Shown here piece after piece: positions 51,728 through 64,000 of a DNA stretch of 64,000 nt. Location of the stretch: contig CACOKN010000001.1 of assembly GCA_902627805.1 (NCBI GenBank), positions 186,001-250,000 on the forward strand, read 5' to 3'. The notes under the pieces were generated by a model. That model was not told the origin of the DNA. It searched no databases and was given only the letters and a program-made list of their open reading frames with translations. Source of the DNA: an uncultured Pelagibacteraceae bacterium (GTDB lineage: Bacteria; Pseudomonadota; Alphaproteobacteria; Pelagibacterales; Pelagibacteraceae). Made by a program: the position numbers and the translations under genes. Numbering within the stretch: position 1 is the first letter of the stretch; every line of letters begins with the position of its first letter.

Positions 51728-52949
51728 CTGCTCTACCTCCATTTAAAACACAAGTCCTATATTCCTCAGTTCCAACATTAAAGCCATCAGTATTAAAAAA
51801 AGATTTTCTACATTTATGACCATGTTCTAAGTTTAACTTTAAAAATTCTAATTCTTGAGTATCAATATTAAATTGATTGATTTTTTGCTTTTGTAAAAAA
51901 ATTTCATTATTTAAAACTGAAATTTGGTTGTTTAAATCATTAATTTCACTAGTTAAATCTTCATTTTCCTCTATAAATTTAGAATTAGTCTCCTCAATAA
52001 TTTTAAGCTCATCTTCTAAAATCTTTAATTTTGACTCTTCAAGTTCTTCACTTTTATCTTCAGTTGGAAATATTTCTGGTTCAACCTGGGGAATTTCAAT
52101 TTGAGTAATTGTTTCTGCAAAAACATATTTTAATTGCGTAAAATCGCTATAAAATTCAACGTTGTATCTATTAGAAGAACCAATTTTTTCAGATCTTAAT
52201 TTACCTATTGGTATTCCACTTTTAAATATTGCTCCGGTACCTGAAGTGTAAACTATACTTTCATTAACTAACTCCTCTGATAAACCCGCTTTAATATATT
52301 TAATTTGTCCGAAATTATTTCCAGTCCCCGTAACTATTGCTTGAATATTTTGTGGCGCAATAGTTACCGGGACATTAGAATTCAAATCTGACAACAATAA
52401 TACCCTTGACGTTTTATAATTGACCTCAATTACTCGACCGACTAAATAAGATTGATCATAAATATTTGTACCTATTTTGATATCATCTTTACTACCTTTG
52501 TTTATAATAATACTTTTTAAAAAAGGGCTATTATGATCAACAATAATTTTTGCTAAAATTTTGTTTGAACTTGAAATATAATCATCAATTAGTACCTTCA
52601 GTTCTTGATTTTCATACCGAATAATTTCGTTAGATACAAAATCAGATTTAAGATTGTCCAGTTCGTCTTTGTTTTTTTGATATTTATTAAAAAAAGTTGT
52701 GTATTCAATAATATTAATTGTTGAATTCTTTAAGAAGTTTTCCGGTATTGAAACTATAAAAGATGATCTGTAGACCACCTCACTTAATCCAGCTTTCAGG
52801 TACCTTACTGCTTTAAAGTCTATGCTAGATAGAAGCATAATAAATATGGAAATAAATACTAAAGTGAGTAAAGAAAATTTTTGCTGAGTGCTTTTTTTCA
52901 AAAAAGCAGAACGGATTGCTATTATAAAATCATCTCTGCTAGAGGCCAT
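51720..52949 (-). CDS. mreC: Rod-shape-determining protein MreC with long C-terminal extension
   Basis: A 409-residue protein, longer than many MreC. A cytosolic stub, one helix (about 26-44) and the MreC core (ENQELKVLIDDYISSSNKIL, INKGSKDDIKIGTNI, VYTSGTGAIFKSGIPIGKL) end near residue 280. After that comes an acidic, strongly coiled-coil stretch (about 300-370) and a tail with two cysteines (HKCRKSFF and RTCVLNGG). The core scaffolds the elongation machinery in the periplasm. The extension has no family I recognise. Confidence 0.9.
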   Translation of the reverse strand: MASSRDDFIIAIRSAFLKKSTQQKFSLLTLVFISIFIMLLSSIDFKAVRYLKAGLSEVVYRSSFIVSIPENFLKNSTINIIEYTTFFNKYQKNKDELDNLKSDFVSNEIIRYENQELKVLIDDYISSSNKILAKIIVDHNSPFLKSIIINKGSKDDIKIGTNIYDQSYLVGRVIEVNYKTSRVLLLSDLNSNVPVTIAPQNIQAIVTGTGNNFGQIKYIKAGLSEELVNESIVYTSGTGAIFKSGIPIGKLRSEKIGSSNRYNVEFYSDFTQLKYVFAETITQIEIPQVEPEIFPTEDKSEELEESKLKILEDELKIIEETNSKFIEENEDLTSEINDLNNQISVLNNEIFLQKQKINQFNIDTQELEFLKLNLEHGHKCRKSFFNTDGFNVGTEEYRTCVLNGGRAGG

Positions 52950-52954
52950 TACTC

Positions 52955-55566
<2,612 letters not shown>

Positions 55567-55654
55567 ATCAAAAATTTTTGTCTCTGAAATATACAACCTC
55601 TCGTTTAGATTGCAAAAGTAAAATACTGAATTTACCCCAATTTGGAACTAAAAT

Positions 55655-56689
<1,035 letters not shown>

Positions 56690-56693
56690 TTAT

Positions 56694-57242
56694 TTAGTTA
56701 AAAACTTTATCACCCCTCGTCATAGCAACAGCTCCCGTTCTAGAAACACTTACTAACCCAAATTTTCTTAAATTTTTTGCCATCTTGTCTATTTCTCTTC
56801 TGAGCGCAGTAATTTGAATAACATTTGATTTTTTTGTTTTATCCAATATTACAGCATCATACTTTTTACAAGCAATAATAGCTTTTTTGATTTTTGTATT
56901 GTTACCAACAACTTTGAATAAAGCCATTTCTTTAAATATTACTCCTTTATCATTCCTTTTAAAATCCGCTACTTTATGAACCGGAACTAGTTTTTTTAAT
57001 TGTAATTTAATTTGATCTATTACTTGAGGTGTCCCAGTCGTGACTATTGTAATTCTTGATATACTTTTTTTTGCATCCACTTCAGCAACTGCAAGTGACT
57101 CGATATTATAACCTCGTCCAGAAAATAATCCAACAACTCTTGCTAAAACACCAGCTTCATTGTCTACCCAAACAACAATGATGTGTGTATCTGATTTTTC
57201 TTTTTTTGAAGAAACACTATATGCAGATTTTGGATTTGCCAT
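56694..57242 (-). CDS. ilvN: Acetolactate synthase small (regulatory) subunit
   Basis: A 182-residue IlvH/IlvN protein. The ACT domain reads HIIVVWVDNEAGVLARVVGL and GRGYNIESLAVAEVD, and a C-terminal regulatory domain contains LFKVVGNN and KMAKNLRKFGLVSVSRTGAV. Valine feedback acts through this subunit in the family. It follows ilvB after two bases. A lysine-rich N-terminal tail of about 20 residues precedes the ACT domain. Confidence 0.94.
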   Translation of the reverse strand: MANPKSAYSVSSKKEKSDTHIIVVWVDNEAGVLARVVGLFSGRGYNIESLAVAEVDAKKSISRITIVTTGTPQVIDQIKLQLKKLVPVHKVADFKRNDKGVIFKEMALFKVVGNNTKIKKAIIACKKYDAVILDKTKKSNVIQITALRREIDKMAKNLRKFGLVSVSRTGAVAMTRGDKVFN

Positions 57243-57244
57243 AA

Positions 57245-59011
57245 CTAAACTAAAGCTTTACCTTTGCCAGTGATTTTATTTTCTTCTTTCTCACTTGGTC
57301 CTAATATCATTTGGTTATGAGGTTTTCCTGATGGGATCATTGGAAAACAATTTTCATTCGGATCTACTCGACAATCAAAAATAACAGGACCATCAAACTC
57401 CACCATTTCTGTAATCTTTTCATCTAATTCATCTGGTTTTTCAGCTTTTATACCTTTGCAACCATAGGCCTCTGCCATTTTTATAAAATCAGGTAAAGCC
57501 TCAGTATAACTTTCAGAATAATTTTTTTCATGTAATAATTCTTGCCATTGCCTTACCATTCCCATGTATTGATTATTCAAAATAAAAATTTTAATAGGTA
57601 GATTATATTGAACTGCTGTAGACATCTCTTGCATTGTCATTAAAACCGAAGCTTCACCTGCAATATCAACTACTAATTTTTTTGGATGAGCTATTTGAAC
57701 ACCCACAGCAGCAGGTAATCCATATCCCATTGTTCCAAGTCCTCCGGAGGTCATCCAACGATTTGGTTTATTAAATTTATAATGTTGAGCTGCCCACATT
57801 TGATGTTGACCTACCTCAGTCGTAATATAAGTATCTTTATGTTTGGTAAGTTCATATAATCTTTGAACTGCATGTTGAGGTTTGATTGTTTCATCACTAT
57901 TCTTAAAATTTAAAGAATTTTTAGTTCGCCATTTTTGTATTTGTTCCCACCATTTAGCAATTTGTTGCTTATTTGATTTTTTCAAATCTAAGTTTTTCTT
58001 CTTCAAAGTTTTGTTAATACCTTTTAAAACCTCTTTAACATCACCAACTAATGCTAAATCAACTTTAATAATTTTATTTATTGATGAGGGATCAATATCG
58101 ATGTGGACTTTTTTTGATTTTGGAGAGAACTCATCAATTTTACCAGTTATTCTATCATCAAATCTTGCGCCAATATTTATTAATAGATCACAGTCATGCA
58201 TTGCATTATTAGCTTCATAAGTGCCATGCATACCAAGCATGCCTAAAAATTGATTGTCATCTCCTGGATACGCTCCTAAACCTTGCAATGTTGAAGTGAT
58301 TGGAAAACCTGTAAGCTTAACAAGTTCTCTTAAAACATTACTCGCCTCTGGTCCAGAGTTTATAACTCCACCACCAGAATAAATGATAGGTTTTTTTGAT
58401 TTATTCATTAAACCAATTAAAATATCAATGTCTTTTTGTGAAAAATGATTTAATAATTTTCCATTAAGTTTTTTTTCAGCTTTAGGTTTTGAATAAGCTA
58501 TTTTTGCAAACTGAATATCTTTTGGTATATCTACTAAAACTGGTCCTGGTCTACCTGTTGTTGCGACTTTAAAAGCTTCATGAAGAGTTTTTGATAAATC
58601 TTTAATATCTTTGACTAACCAATTATGTTTTGTGCATGGTCTCGTAATTCCTGTTGTATCGCATTCCTGAAATGCATCTGTTCCTATTAAATGTGTTGGC
58701 ACTTGTCCTGATATACAAACTAGTGGAACAGAATCCATGTAAGCATCTGTCAATGCTGTAACAACATTAGTTGCCCCAGGTCCAGAAGTGACAAGTACAA
58801 CACCTGGTTTGCCAGATGATCTGGCATATCCCTCTGCAGCGTGTCCTGCGCCTTGTTCATGTCTAACTAAAATATGTTTGATAGTATTATGATTTTTTAA
58901 TTCATCATAAATTGGCAATACTGCACCACCTGGATAACCAAAAATAAATTCAACATCTTGGTCTTCAAGACATTTAAATACAATTTCAGCACCTGTATAT
59001 AATTTAGACAT
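57245..59011 (-). CDS. ilvB: Acetolactate synthase large (catalytic) subunit
   Basis: A 588-residue ThDP-dependent enzyme. The cofactor-activating Glu52 is in RHEQGAGHAAEGYAR. The central FAD-type domain is present, and the C-terminal ThDP motif reads IAGEASVLMTMQEM (GEA in place of the usual GDG or GDA) followed by LNNQYMGMVRQWQELLH. No ribosome-binding site precedes the ATG. A promoter-like pair upstream would place transcription at the ATG. It condenses pyruvate to acetolactate. Confidence 0.95.
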   Translation of the reverse strand: MSKLYTGAEIVFKCLEDQDVEFIFGYPGGAVLPIYDELKNHNTIKHILVRHEQGAGHAAEGYARSSGKPGVVLVTSGPGATNVVTALTDAYMDSVPLVCISGQVPTHLIGTDAFQECDTTGITRPCTKHNWLVKDIKDLSKTLHEAFKVATTGRPGPVLVDIPKDIQFAKIAYSKPKAEKKLNGKLLNHFSQKDIDILIGLMNKSKKPIIYSGGGVINSGPEASNVLRELVKLTGFPITSTLQGLGAYPGDDNQFLGMLGMHGTYEANNAMHDCDLLINIGARFDDRITGKIDEFSPKSKKVHIDIDPSSINKIIKVDLALVGDVKEVLKGINKTLKKKNLDLKKSNKQQIAKWWEQIQKWRTKNSLNFKNSDETIKPQHAVQRLYELTKHKDTYITTEVGQHQMWAAQHYKFNKPNRWMTSGGLGTMGYGLPAAVGVQIAHPKKLVVDIAGEASVLMTMQEMSTAVQYNLPIKIFILNNQYMGMVRQWQELLHEKNYSESYTEALPDFIKMAEAYGCKGIKAEKPDELDEKITEMVEFDGPVIFDCRVDPNENCFPMIPSGKPHNQMILGPSEKEENKITGKGKALV

Positions 59012-59017
59012 TCATGC

Positions 59018-59047
59018 AATCTAGCTGAAGTTGTGCTAATTGGTCAA
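59018..59047 (-). promoter_or_regulatory. Candidate promoter of ilvB, possibly giving a leaderless mRNA
   Basis: On the minus strand TTGACC (59042-59047) and TAGATT (59018-59023) are 18 bases apart. The -10-like box ends seven bases before the A of the ilvB ATG, and no ribosome-binding site is present. Transcription would start at or next to the start codon. Confidence 0.45.
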
Positions 59048-59064
59048 GAATTACTACGTGATAT

Positions 59065-59973
59065 CTAAATTTTTCTTAAAAATTTATTTAGGTCTTCTGA
59101 CTTTATTTTGTTCCAATCCATCATATTGCCTCTGCCCCAAGTAGATTGTCTCTTCGCATATTGCCTAGTCTTTATTGATATTTTCTCAATTACCTCTGAT
59201 ATCTCAATCTTTTTGTTAAGATATTCACTTATTTCAGCAATACCAATTGCTTTAGAGGCAGTTTTTATTCTTGGAACTTTTAATTTTATAAATTTTTTTA
59301 CTTCTGAAATTGCTCCATTTTTAATCATATCTTCTGTTCGATTAGTAATTCTTTTAATCAACTCAAATCTTGGATAGTCAATGTAAATTTTTAAAAAATC
59401 ATCATTTTCATAATCTGATCGTGTACTTTTGAACCAATCGTAAATTGATCTTTTTGTAAATAATTTGACCTCATAGGCTCGAATAACTCTTTGCGTGTCT
59501 GAAGGTTCAACAAAGTTTTTTGATATAGGGTCTATTTTTACTAATTCTGAAAAAAAATTTTTTGCTCCAATCTTTTTATGTAAAAATCTTATTTTGGATC
59601 TTATTCGAATAGGAATATTAGGAATATCTACCAAACCCTCTGTTAAGGCTTTAAAATATAATCCAGTGCCACCTACAAGAATAGGTGTTTTTTTTCTTTT
59701 TTTTATATCGAGAATTTTTTCTTTAGCTAATTTTAACCAATCTCCTGTGGAAAAATTTTTTTTTACACTTTTAAAACCATATAGATGATGTTTTATATTC
59801 TTATAGTTTTTTTGAAAAGGTCGAGCAGATAAAATTTTAAGCTCCTTATATACTTGAATACTGTCAGCATTAATAATCTCACCCTTAATTTTTTTAGCAA
59901 GTTTAATTGCAAAATTTGACTTTCCTGATGCAGTTGGACCATAAATTAAAATAATTTTGGATTTCAAATCCAT
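59065..59973 (-). CDS. miaA: tRNA dimethylallyltransferase MiaA
   Basis: A 302-residue enzyme of normal length. The P-loop GPTASGKSNFAIKLAKK is near the N-terminus, followed by NADSIQVYKELKILSARP, the GGTGLYFKALTEGL motif and RQYAKRQSTWGRGN near the C-terminus. It adds an isoprenoid to A37 of tRNAs reading UNN codons, which matter in an AT-rich genome. It follows degP by three bases and precedes the ilv genes. Confidence 0.95.
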   Translation of the reverse strand: MDLKSKIILIYGPTASGKSNFAIKLAKKIKGEIINADSIQVYKELKILSARPFQKNYKNIKHHLYGFKSVKKNFSTGDWLKLAKEKILDIKKRKKTPILVGGTGLYFKALTEGLVDIPNIPIRIRSKIRFLHKKIGAKNFFSELVKIDPISKNFVEPSDTQRVIRAYEVKLFTKRSIYDWFKSTRSDYENDDFLKIYIDYPRFELIKRITNRTEDMIKNGAISEVKKFIKLKVPRIKTASKAIGIAEISEYLNKKIEISEVIEKISIKTRQYAKRQSTWGRGNMMDWNKIKSEDLNKFLRKI

Positions 59974-59976
59974 TAA

Positions 59977-61380
59977 TTAATCTAATTTAACACCAATATA
60001 TCGTCTTTGATTTTGGCTATTGTAGATAACTAATAAAATAGTTTTTTGATTACTATTTAAGACTTGTTTCACTATTTGGTTTAAATCATTTACATTTCTT
60101 ATTTTTTTCTTTTGAGCTTCTAAAATTATACTATTAACTTCAACAGTACTTAATAAAGGACTATCATTAGCCATTTTAGTAACAACTAACCCAGACGTTT
60201 GACTAGGTAAGTTTCTTGATTTAATATCATCTTTATTAATTTGCCTCACAGTTATTTTTAAATCTTTTATCTCTTTTTCTTTCGTGCTTTCTGTTTTTTC
60301 TGAAACTTTAAAATCTTCTGAAGTTTCTAATCTTCCAAGTGTAATAATCTTAACAATTTCTCTTTTATTTCTCCAAATTTTTACCTCTACTTTTTTCCCG
60401 ACTTCAGTTCTTGCAACAATCATAGGAAGTTCCTTCATCTGATTAATTTTTTCACCATTAAATTCTAAAATGATATCGCCAGCTTTTACTCCTGCTTTAG
60501 CTGATGGACTATTTTCTGCAACACTCGCAACCAATGCTCCACGAGGTTTATCTAATTTTTCAACTTCAGCAATTTCTTTTGTAACATCTTGAATTCTCAC
60601 ACCTAACCAACCTCGTTTTGTTTCTCCAAACTTTATTAATTGATCAATGACTATTTTTGCACTATTCGAAGGTATTGAAAAACCAATTCCAATTGAACCA
60701 TTTCTTCCAAGGATAGCAGTATTAATTCCAATTACATCGCCATTCATATCAAACAATGGTCCGCCTGAGTTTCCCTGATTGATTGATGCATCTGTCTGAA
60801 TATAATCTTCATACCTACTTAAACCTATGGATCTATTTCTTGCAGAGATAATTCCTGAAGTTACAGTTCCCCCTAAACCAAAAGGATTACCAATTGCTAT
60901 TACCCAATCACCAATTCTGGCTTTGTCAGAATCTCCAAACTTAACTGGTTTGAATTTTTCATTTGTTTCTAGTTGAAGTACAGCGATATCTGATAATGGA
61001 TCAGCACCTAAAACTTTTGCTTTTATTTCTTTGTCACTTACTCTTATTATAATATCATCCGCATCTTGAATTACGTGATTGTTTGTAACAACAATCCCTT
61101 TTTCATCTATTATAAATCCTGACCCTAAAGCCGCTGATGGTCTTTCTTGTGGGGTTCCAAATTCTTTAAACATATCCTCAAATGGTGACCCGGGGGGGAA
61201 TTGAAAAGGAAAGGGATTTGTTTGTGTTTTGACTATTGTGGTCGTTGAAATATTAACTACAGATGGCATCAACTTTTCTGCTAAATCAGCAAAAGAACTT
61301 GGATGATTTTGAGCAAACGATTTTAATTGAGGACCAATTATTAAAATAATCGCTATTAATAATGTGTTTATTCTGCTCAT
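59977..61380 (-). CDS. degP: Periplasmic serine protease DegP/HtrA (Do family)
   Basis: A 467-residue exported protease with a signal peptide ending near SFAQ (24). The catalytic triad His102 (VTNNHVI), Asp131 (SDIAVLQL) and Ser205 (NQGNSGGPL) is complete. PDZ1 is at about 255-345 (RGWLGVRIQDV, ALVASVAENSPSAKAGVKAG) and PDZ2 at about 375-460. It degrades or chaperones misfolded envelope proteins. The neighbouring hflC-hflK and DUF2065 genes form a common envelope quality-control group in proteobacteria. Confidence 0.95.
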   Translation of the reverse strand: MSRINTLLIAIILIIGPQLKSFAQNHPSSFADLAEKLMPSVVNISTTTIVKTQTNPFPFQFPPGSPFEDMFKEFGTPQERPSAALGSGFIIDEKGIVVTNNHVIQDADDIIIRVSDKEIKAKVLGADPLSDIAVLQLETNEKFKPVKFGDSDKARIGDWVIAIGNPFGLGGTVTSGIISARNRSIGLSRYEDYIQTDASINQGNSGGPLFDMNGDVIGINTAILGRNGSIGIGFSIPSNSAKIVIDQLIKFGETKRGWLGVRIQDVTKEIAEVEKLDKPRGALVASVAENSPSAKAGVKAGDIILEFNGEKINQMKELPMIVARTEVGKKVEVKIWRNKREIVKIITLGRLETSEDFKVSEKTESTKEKEIKDLKITVRQINKDDIKSRNLPSQTSGLVVTKMANDSPLLSTVEVNSIILEAQKKKIRNVNDLNQIVKQVLNSNQKTILLVIYNSQNQRRYIGVKLD

Positions 61381-61381
61381 T

Positions 61382-61567
61382 TTAGTTTTTCATATAATAA
61401 ATAATTATAAAACCTATGATCGCAAAGATTAATCCGCCTGATCTTAGTTGGCTATCTTTTATAAGCTCTAATTTTTTTAACATATTTTTCATTTTTGATG
61501 GAAATATGGCATATAAAATTCCCTCAATAAACAAGAATAGACCAAAGGCGATGATCAATTCTTTCAT
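61382..61567 (-). CDS. DUF2065 (YjeT-like) small membrane protein
   Basis: A 61-residue protein with two membrane segments (MKELIIAFGLFLFIEGILYA and GGLIFAIIGFIIIYYM) and the family middle FPSKMKNMLKKLELI. This is the DUF2065/YjeT type, which characteristically lies next to hflC. It sits between degP and hflC with gaps of one and seven bases. Function is not known; position suggests a link with the FtsH-HflKC system. Confidence 0.88.
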   Translation of the reverse strand: MKELIIAFGLFLFIEGILYAIFPSKMKNMLKKLELIKDSQLRSGGLIFAIIGFIIIYYMKN

Positions 61568-61574
61568 GAATAGT

Positions 61575-62444
61575 TTATTGTGAATTTGGTTTTATATTTC
61601 CAAAAAATTTAAAGAATTCACTATCAGGAGATAATATCAAAGAAGTCTCTCCACCGATTAAAGCTTTTTCGTAAGCCTGCATTGCTCTATAAAAAGCGAA
61701 AAATTCTGGATCTTGGCCAAAAGCGTTAGCAAAAATATTATTTCTCTTTCCATCGCCTTCTCCTTTCATGATCTCAGATTTCTTTTGTGCATCTGCTAAA
61801 ATAACAGTTACTTCTTTATCAGCAGTTGATGTGATCGTTACTGCCATCTCAGCTCCTTTTGCTCTAAACTCTTTTGCCTCTCTCTCCCTCTCTGTTTGCA
61901 TTCTTCTAAAGATTGCATCACTATTTGCTTGAGGAAGATCAGCACGTTTAATTCTTACATCTACAATTTCTATACCAAAGTTTTGTGCTTCATTGTTTAC
62001 ACCTTCTTGAATTAAAGCCATTTGTTTTGTTCTATCCTCAGATAAAAGCGTTTGTAGTTCTTGTTGACCTAACACATTCCTAATTCTTGAATTGATAATT
62101 GTCGCCAATCTAGATCTTGCAACTCTTTCGTTTCCAACTGAGATATAAAACTTTAGAGGATCTACAATTTGAAATCTTGCAAAAGCGTCAACAATCAATC
62201 TTTTTTGATCCGATGCAATCACCTCTTCAGGTGGTGTATCCAAATTTAAAATTCGCTTATCTAAAAATACAACATTTTGTATAAATGGTAATTTAAAGTT
62301 TAACCCAGGTTTTAAAATTATTCTTTTTGGATCACCAAATTGAAGTACGATTGCTTGATTAATTTCTTTTACAATGAATATTGAAAAAAATAATGTTGCT
62401 GCGAGTAGAACAACTAAACCTGCTATAATTTTTCCTGCTTTCAT
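61575..62444 (-). CDS. hflC: FtsH protease modulator HflC
   Basis: A 289-residue SPFH/band-7 protein. One N-terminal membrane helix (about 5-25) precedes the family core IVKEINQAIVLQFGDPKRII, KPGLNFKLPFIQNVVFLDKR, and a long helical arm (AKEFRAKGAEMAVTITSTAD). It pairs with HflK to form a cage around FtsH in the inner membrane. It overlaps nothing and lies one base after hflK. Confidence 0.94.
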   Translation of the reverse strand: MKAGKIIAGLVVLLAATLFFSIFIVKEINQAIVLQFGDPKRIILKPGLNFKLPFIQNVVFLDKRILNLDTPPEEVIASDQKRLIVDAFARFQIVDPLKFYISVGNERVARSRLATIINSRIRNVLGQQELQTLLSEDRTKQMALIQEGVNNEAQNFGIEIVDVRIKRADLPQANSDAIFRRMQTEREREAKEFRAKGAEMAVTITSTADKEVTVILADAQKKSEIMKGEGDGKRNNIFANAFGQDPEFFAFYRAMQAYEKALIGGETSLILSPDSEFFKFFGNIKPNSQ

Positions 62445-62445
62445 T

Positions 62446-63555
62446 TTAATTAGTCACTTTCTTTTTTAATTCTGGTAATGGTAAATATGGAACTACACCA
62501 GAGCCTGCATTTTTCTCAATAATTACTTTGTCAATATCAGCCAAAACTTTTTCCATCGTTTCTAAATACATTCTTTCTTGAGTAACTGATTTTGCTTTTT
62601 TATATTCATTGTAAATAGCCAAGAACCTACTTGCTTCACCCTCTGCTTTAGCTACCACTTCTTTTTTATAAGCCTCTGCTGCTTGTAAAATTTTTGCCGC
62701 TTCTCCTCGTGCTCTTGGGATTACATCATTAGCATATGCCTCGGCTTCGTTTTTTGATCTTTCCATGTCTGCTCTTGCAGCTTGAACATCACGAAATGCA
62801 TCAATTACTTGATCTGGTGGATCTGCTTTTTGAGTTTGAACTTGAGTAATTTGAATTCCAGAAGTGTACTCATCTAAAATTTTTTGAATTATTTCTTGTG
62901 TGTCTGTCTCAATTAATGATCTTCCTTCTGTTAGAATTGGTTGAATATTAGATCTTGCAATGACTTCTCTCATTGCTGTTTCTGCTGCAGCTTTAACAGT
63001 CCCTTCTGGGTCTTGAATTTTAAATAAAAAGTTACCTGCATCTTTAATTACCCAAAAAACAGAAAAATCTATATTTACGATATTTTCATCACCAGTAAGC
63101 ATTAAACTTTCTTGAGGTACATCTGCTACACCACCTGCTGCAGATGAAAAACCACTATCTCTCTCAGACCTAAAACCAATATCGATCCTATTAACTTTTG
63201 TCACTTTTGGTGTTAAAACAGTCTCTACTGGGAAAGGGATATGATAATTTAAACCTGGTTGAGTTGTTTTAACAAATTTTCCAAATCTTAAAACTACACC
63301 TTGTTCATCAGGAAGTACTCTATAAAGACCACTTGCTAACCAAACAAAACCTAAAACAATTAAGACTAAAATGGCTTGTTTTCCTCCAGATGAACTTCCA
63401 CCTGGTAAAAATTTTTTTATTTTTTCTTGAAACTCTCTAATGATTTTATCTACATCGGGTGGTCTTGGGCCACTTCCAGAGCCATTACCGCTGCCACCTC
63501 CACCTGGGGGCGATCCCCAAGGACTACCACCTCTTTGTTGAAAATCATCAGACAT
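62446..63555 (-). CDS. hflK: FtsH protease modulator HflK
   Basis: A 369-residue SPFH protein. The Gly/Ser-rich cytosolic start (WGSPPGGGGSGNGSGSG) is followed by one helix (about 63-81), then RVLPDEQGVVLRFGKFVKTT and GLNYHIPFPVETVL as in HflK, and an Ala/Lys-rich C-terminal coiled coil. No ribosome-binding site precedes the ATG. A -10-like box four to seven bases upstream suggests a leaderless start. It is divergent from the Mrp-type gene. Confidence 0.93.
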   Translation of the reverse strand: MSDDFQQRGGSPWGSPPGGGGSGNGSGSGPRPPDVDKIIREFQEKIKKFLPGGSSSGGKQAILVLIVLGFVWLASGLYRVLPDEQGVVLRFGKFVKTTQPGLNYHIPFPVETVLTPKVTKVNRIDIGFRSERDSGFSSAAGGVADVPQESLMLTGDENIVNIDFSVFWVIKDAGNFLFKIQDPEGTVKAAAETAMREVIARSNIQPILTEGRSLIETDTQEIIQKILDEYTSGIQITQVQTQKADPPDQVIDAFRDVQAARADMERSKNEAEAYANDVIPRARGEAAKILQAAEAYKKEVVAKAEGEASRFLAIYNEYKKAKSVTQERMYLETMEKVLADIDKVIIEKNAGSGVVPYLPLPELKKKVTN

Positions 63556-63561
63556 ACATAA

Positions 63562-63591
63562 TCTATATAGTGTCTAATTTCACAAAAACAA
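63562..63591 (-). promoter_or_regulatory. Candidate hflK promoter
   Basis: On the minus strand TTGTTT (63586-63591) and TATAGA (63562-63567) are 18 bases apart. TATATA two bases away gives a 16-base alternative. The start of transcription would fall at or next to the hflK ATG, in the 50-base divergent gap shared with the Mrp gene. Confidence 0.35.
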
Positions 63592-63605
63592 GCTAAGATC
63601 AAATA

Positions 63606-64000
63606 ATGTCATATAAAAACCCAGAACTAAGTGCCGCAACAAGTAATGAGGGTAGGCGAAAGGTATTCACAAAAAATCCAATTATTGGAACAAAATTTAC
63701 TATTGCTATTTCAAGTGCAAAAGGAGGGGTAGGAAAGTCGACTTTTGCAACTAACATTGCATTAGCATTAAAACATATTGGATGCAAAGTTGGTTTACTA
63801 GATGCAGATATTTATGGACCTTCGATTCCAAAAATGTTTGGAATAACTGAAAAACCAAAAAGTGATGGCCAAAAACTAGTTCCTATAATGAAATATGACA
63901 TTCAGTGTATGTCCATTGGTTTTCTTACTGATCAACAAACTCCAATGATTTGGAGAGGTCCAATGGTGACTAGTGCGATAAGAACTTTTACCCAAAAAGT
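63606..64000 (+). CDS. mrp: Mrp/ApbC-family P-loop ATPase, 5' part
   Basis: The frame starts at the ATG 63606-63608 and is still open at the window edge after 131 codons. The deviant Walker A AISSAKGGVGKSTFATNIA appears at about residues 34-52, followed by GLLDADIYGPSIPKMFGI and later MIWRGPMVTSAIRTF, all diagnostic of Mrp/NBP35 proteins. These carry or insert iron-sulfur clusters. The N-terminus here is short, without the DUF59 domain many Mrp proteins have. It diverges from hflK across 50 bases. Confidence 0.9.
   Translation, partial: MSYKNPELSAATSNEGRRKVFTKNPIIGTKFTIAISSAKGGVGKSTFATNIALALKHIGCKVGLLDADIYGPSIPKMFGITEKPKSDGQKLVPIMKYDIQCMSIGFLTDQQTPMIWRGPMVTSAIRTFTQK

Overview
The window looks like chromosome from a SAR11-type marine alphaproteobacterium (Pelagibacterales). 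The DNA is very AT-rich, genes are packed with 4-base overlaps or gaps of a few bases, most run on the minus strand in long co-directional blocks, and the content (many Liv-type transporters, an ilv/leuA/mre/rod block, HflKC-DegP) suits a streamlined oligotroph. The assignment rests on composition, layout and protein recognition, not on a database search.

Layout. (a) 1-13711: amino-acid and osmolyte uptake and catabolism. An M24 peptidase fragment and an EutA-like racemase-family protein are followed by two Liv-type branched-chain ABC systems. Between and around these lie an AzlCD exporter, a CsiD/GlaH-type glutarate hydroxylase and a P5C-reductase-like enzyme, apparently readable as one long minus-strand transcript. 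(b) 13802-15597: a LysE exporter, a small HTH-like DUF2805 protein, glutaredoxin and a lipoprotein. (c) 15661-43409: a large type IV pilus region. It holds two pilins, PilB, PilC, a secretin, PilP-, PilO- and fused PilM-PilN-like proteins, PilD, PilY1, minor pilins PilX, PilW, PilV and FimT, and PilT. Woven into it is a complete-looking partner-switching set: two SpoIIE-type phosphatases (CHASE2- and GAF-linked), two tandem STAS proteins and a RsbW-like kinase. A FecR-domain protein with a huge polylysine tail and a TPR/beta-barrel protein sit beside the CHASE2 phosphatase. (d) 43482-48175: a mixed block (MsrB, HDAC-family hydrolase, D-2-hydroxyacid dehydrogenase, DMT transporter, DadA-like oxidase). 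(e) 48226-63555: cell-shape genes rodA-mrdA-mreDCB coupled directly to leuA-ilvC-ilvN-ilvB, then miaA, degP, a DUF2065 protein and hflC-hflK. A partial Mrp ATPase runs off the right end on the plus strand.

The most unusual part is (c). The only large non-coding gap in the window (about 550 bases, 30882-31431) lies upstream of the pilMN-O-P-Q-B-C operon. It carries eight copies of an 11-base motif, CTCTAACACAA, with six exact copies, four in each orientation, and most neighbours about two helical turns apart. A ninth copy with one mismatch lies 42 bases upstream of pilT. Together with the partner-switching genes this suggests a dedicated, undescribed regulatory circuit for pili. That link is inference from gene context. 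No sigma factor or obvious DNA-binding protein for the motif is visible in the window.
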